Shown here: in pieces, positions 12,473 to 13,302 of the stretch
How the letters are laid out: every line of letters begins with the position of its first letter
Numbering within the stretch: position 1 is the stretch's first letter
Source of the DNA: JBOGWY01 sp050694015
GTDB taxonomy: Bacteria > Actinomycetota > CADDZG01 > WHSQ01
Length of the DNA: 13,302 nucleotides
Direction: 5' to 3'
Assembly: GCA_050694015.1 (NCBI GenBank)
Contig: JBOGWY010000122.1
Coordinates: 1-13,302, forward strand
The notes under the pieces: generated by a model
Told to the model about the DNA's origin: nothing
Databases searched by the model: none
Seen by the model: only the letters and a program-made list of their open reading frames with translations
Position numbers and translations under genes: made by a program

Positions 12473-13302
12473 GCGAGCGCCTCGACGGCGGCCCCGAAGG
12501 CGCCCATGACGTCCGCGAGAGCGGTCTCGATCCACGACGGATCCGGGGACCCCAGCGGGTCGAGAGCGATCGCGTCGACGGTGCCGGCGAGGCCGCGCGA
12601 CGTCGACACCTCGATCGTGCCGACGCGCTCCCCCGCGGTGATCGGCAGCGTCACGTCGGGCTCCGGAGTCATCACGAGCCTCACTTTCTCGCCTTCGGGC
12701 GGCAGGATCCCTTCGAGCTCGGTTGCCGCGACGATGCGCGTCGCACCTTCTCCGTCGAAGACGAGCGCTCCCACCGTGGTCCCTTCGAGCATCAGGATGC
12801 CCTGCCGCGATAGGAGCCGAACCTCGGCGAAGCCGTAATCGAGGAGCCGGGCCGAATCGGAGAAGGCATCGTAGGTATTCATCGCCACCGCTATCAGCGT
12901 GTGCTGGCCGCGGCGGGCGGCCGCGACGAGCACGTTGCCGGCCCCCAGGGTGCGGCCGGTCTTGATCCCGATGGCACCGGGATAACTCTCAAGTAGAAGA
13001 TTACGGTTCTCGATGGGGATGCCACCGGCGATCGTCGTGTGGGCCGTGGCGACGATCGCGGCCAGCCGCGGCTGTTCCAGCAGCGCTCGTCCGATGAGGG
13101 CGAGATCCGCCGCGCTCGAGTAGTGCTCCTCGGCATCGAGGCCGTGGGCGTTGGCGTAATGGGTGCGCCGGGCCCCCAGAGAGCGCACGTAGGCATTCAT
13201 CTCGGCCACGAACCGGGCCTCGGTGCCGGCCACGTGCTCGGCGAGGGCGATTGCAGCCTCGTTGGACGAGTCCAGCAACAGCGCGTAGAGGAGGTCGCGC
13301 AC
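12469..13302 (-). CDS. D-alanyl-D-alanine carboxypeptidase (S11, PBP5-like), 5' end outside window
   Basis: The visible 277 residues are the C-terminal two thirds of a DacA-type penicillin-binding protein that removes the terminal D-Ala from peptidoglycan stem peptides. The gene enters the window with RDLLYALLLDSSNEAA; S12-S13-N14 (numbered from the window edge) is the S-x-N motif, and IKTGRT (K114-T115-G116) is the KTG motif. The SxxK motif with the catalytic serine and the signal peptide must lie beyond base 13302, so the first GTG here is internal. NAHGLD (51-56) is also typical. Residues about 160-255 resemble the beta-rich PBP5 C-terminal domain, and the last 20 residues could form an amphipathic membrane anchor. 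The stop overlaps hpt (ATGA). Confidence 0.93.
   Translation of the reverse strand: MRDLLYALLLDSSNEAAIALAEHVAGTEARFVAEMNAYVRSLGARRTHYANAHGLDAEEHYSSAADLALIGRALLEQPRLAAIVATAHTTIAGGIPIENRNLLLESYPGAIGIKTGRTLGAGNVLVAAARRGQHTLIAVAMNTYDAFSDSARLLDYGFAEVRLLSRQGILMLEGTTVGALVFDGEGATRIVAATELEGILPPEGEKVRLVMTPEPDVTLPITAGERVGTIEVSTSRGLAGTVDAIALDPLGSPDPSWIETALADVMGAFGAAVEALA

Overview
The window is a high-GC piece of bacterial chromosome, most probably from an uncultured or deep-branching actinobacterium. Three things point there. First, a DUF151 bifunctional nuclease, a MerR regulator and glycine-cleavage genes sit together in an order that, from memory, resembles Mycobacterium tuberculosis Rv1829, Rv1830 and gcvB. 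Second, position 1 cuts through the 3' end of a polyprenol-phosphate mannose synthase-like gene. Third, GTG starts and G/C-ending codons are frequent. Glycine decarboxylase is split into gcvPA and gcvPB instead of being one chain. No RNA genes, insertion sequences, CRISPR arrays or phage genes were seen.

Plus strand, 1-2501: the tail of the mannose synthase-like gene; a secreted, cysteine-rich protein with five Asp-box (BNR) repeats; an intergenic region of about 400 bases with small inverted repeats and an 80-base stretch of coding-like sequence; then a possible 28-codon leader ORF whose stop overlaps the start of a stand-alone CheY-like response regulator (ATGA).

Minus strand, 13302 down to 2506: one tightly packed co-directional run. 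In transcription order it is: a D-Ala-D-Ala carboxypeptidase (its 5' end lies outside the window), hpt, a DUF151 nuclease, a MerR regulator with its own good promoter candidate, an unnamed PD-(D/E)XK-like protein, gcvT, gcvPA, gcvPB, a PIG-V-type membrane mannosyltransferase, a two-domain multicopper oxidase (small-laccase type), and a secreted cupredoxin fused to a right-handed beta-helix. Stop/start overlaps (ATGA, TGATG, GTGA) join dac-hpt, the PD-(D/E)XK gene-gcvT, and gcvPA-gcvPB.

The genes fall into three functional blocks. The first covers wall maturation and purine salvage (dac, hpt). The second is glycine cleavage (T protein plus both P subunits; gcvH is absent), with the MerR regulator and the nuclease-like protein directly upstream. 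The third is extracytoplasmic: membrane glycosylation plus two secreted copper proteins. The best points for follow-up are the PD-(D/E)XK-like gene, which has a very strong Shine-Dalgarno but AUA where a start codon should be and lies in frame after the MerR stop; the leader ORF coupled to the response regulator; the cupredoxin/beta-helix fusion beside a small laccase; and a GC hairpin that lies both inside the end of that fusion gene and just after the convergent response regulator.
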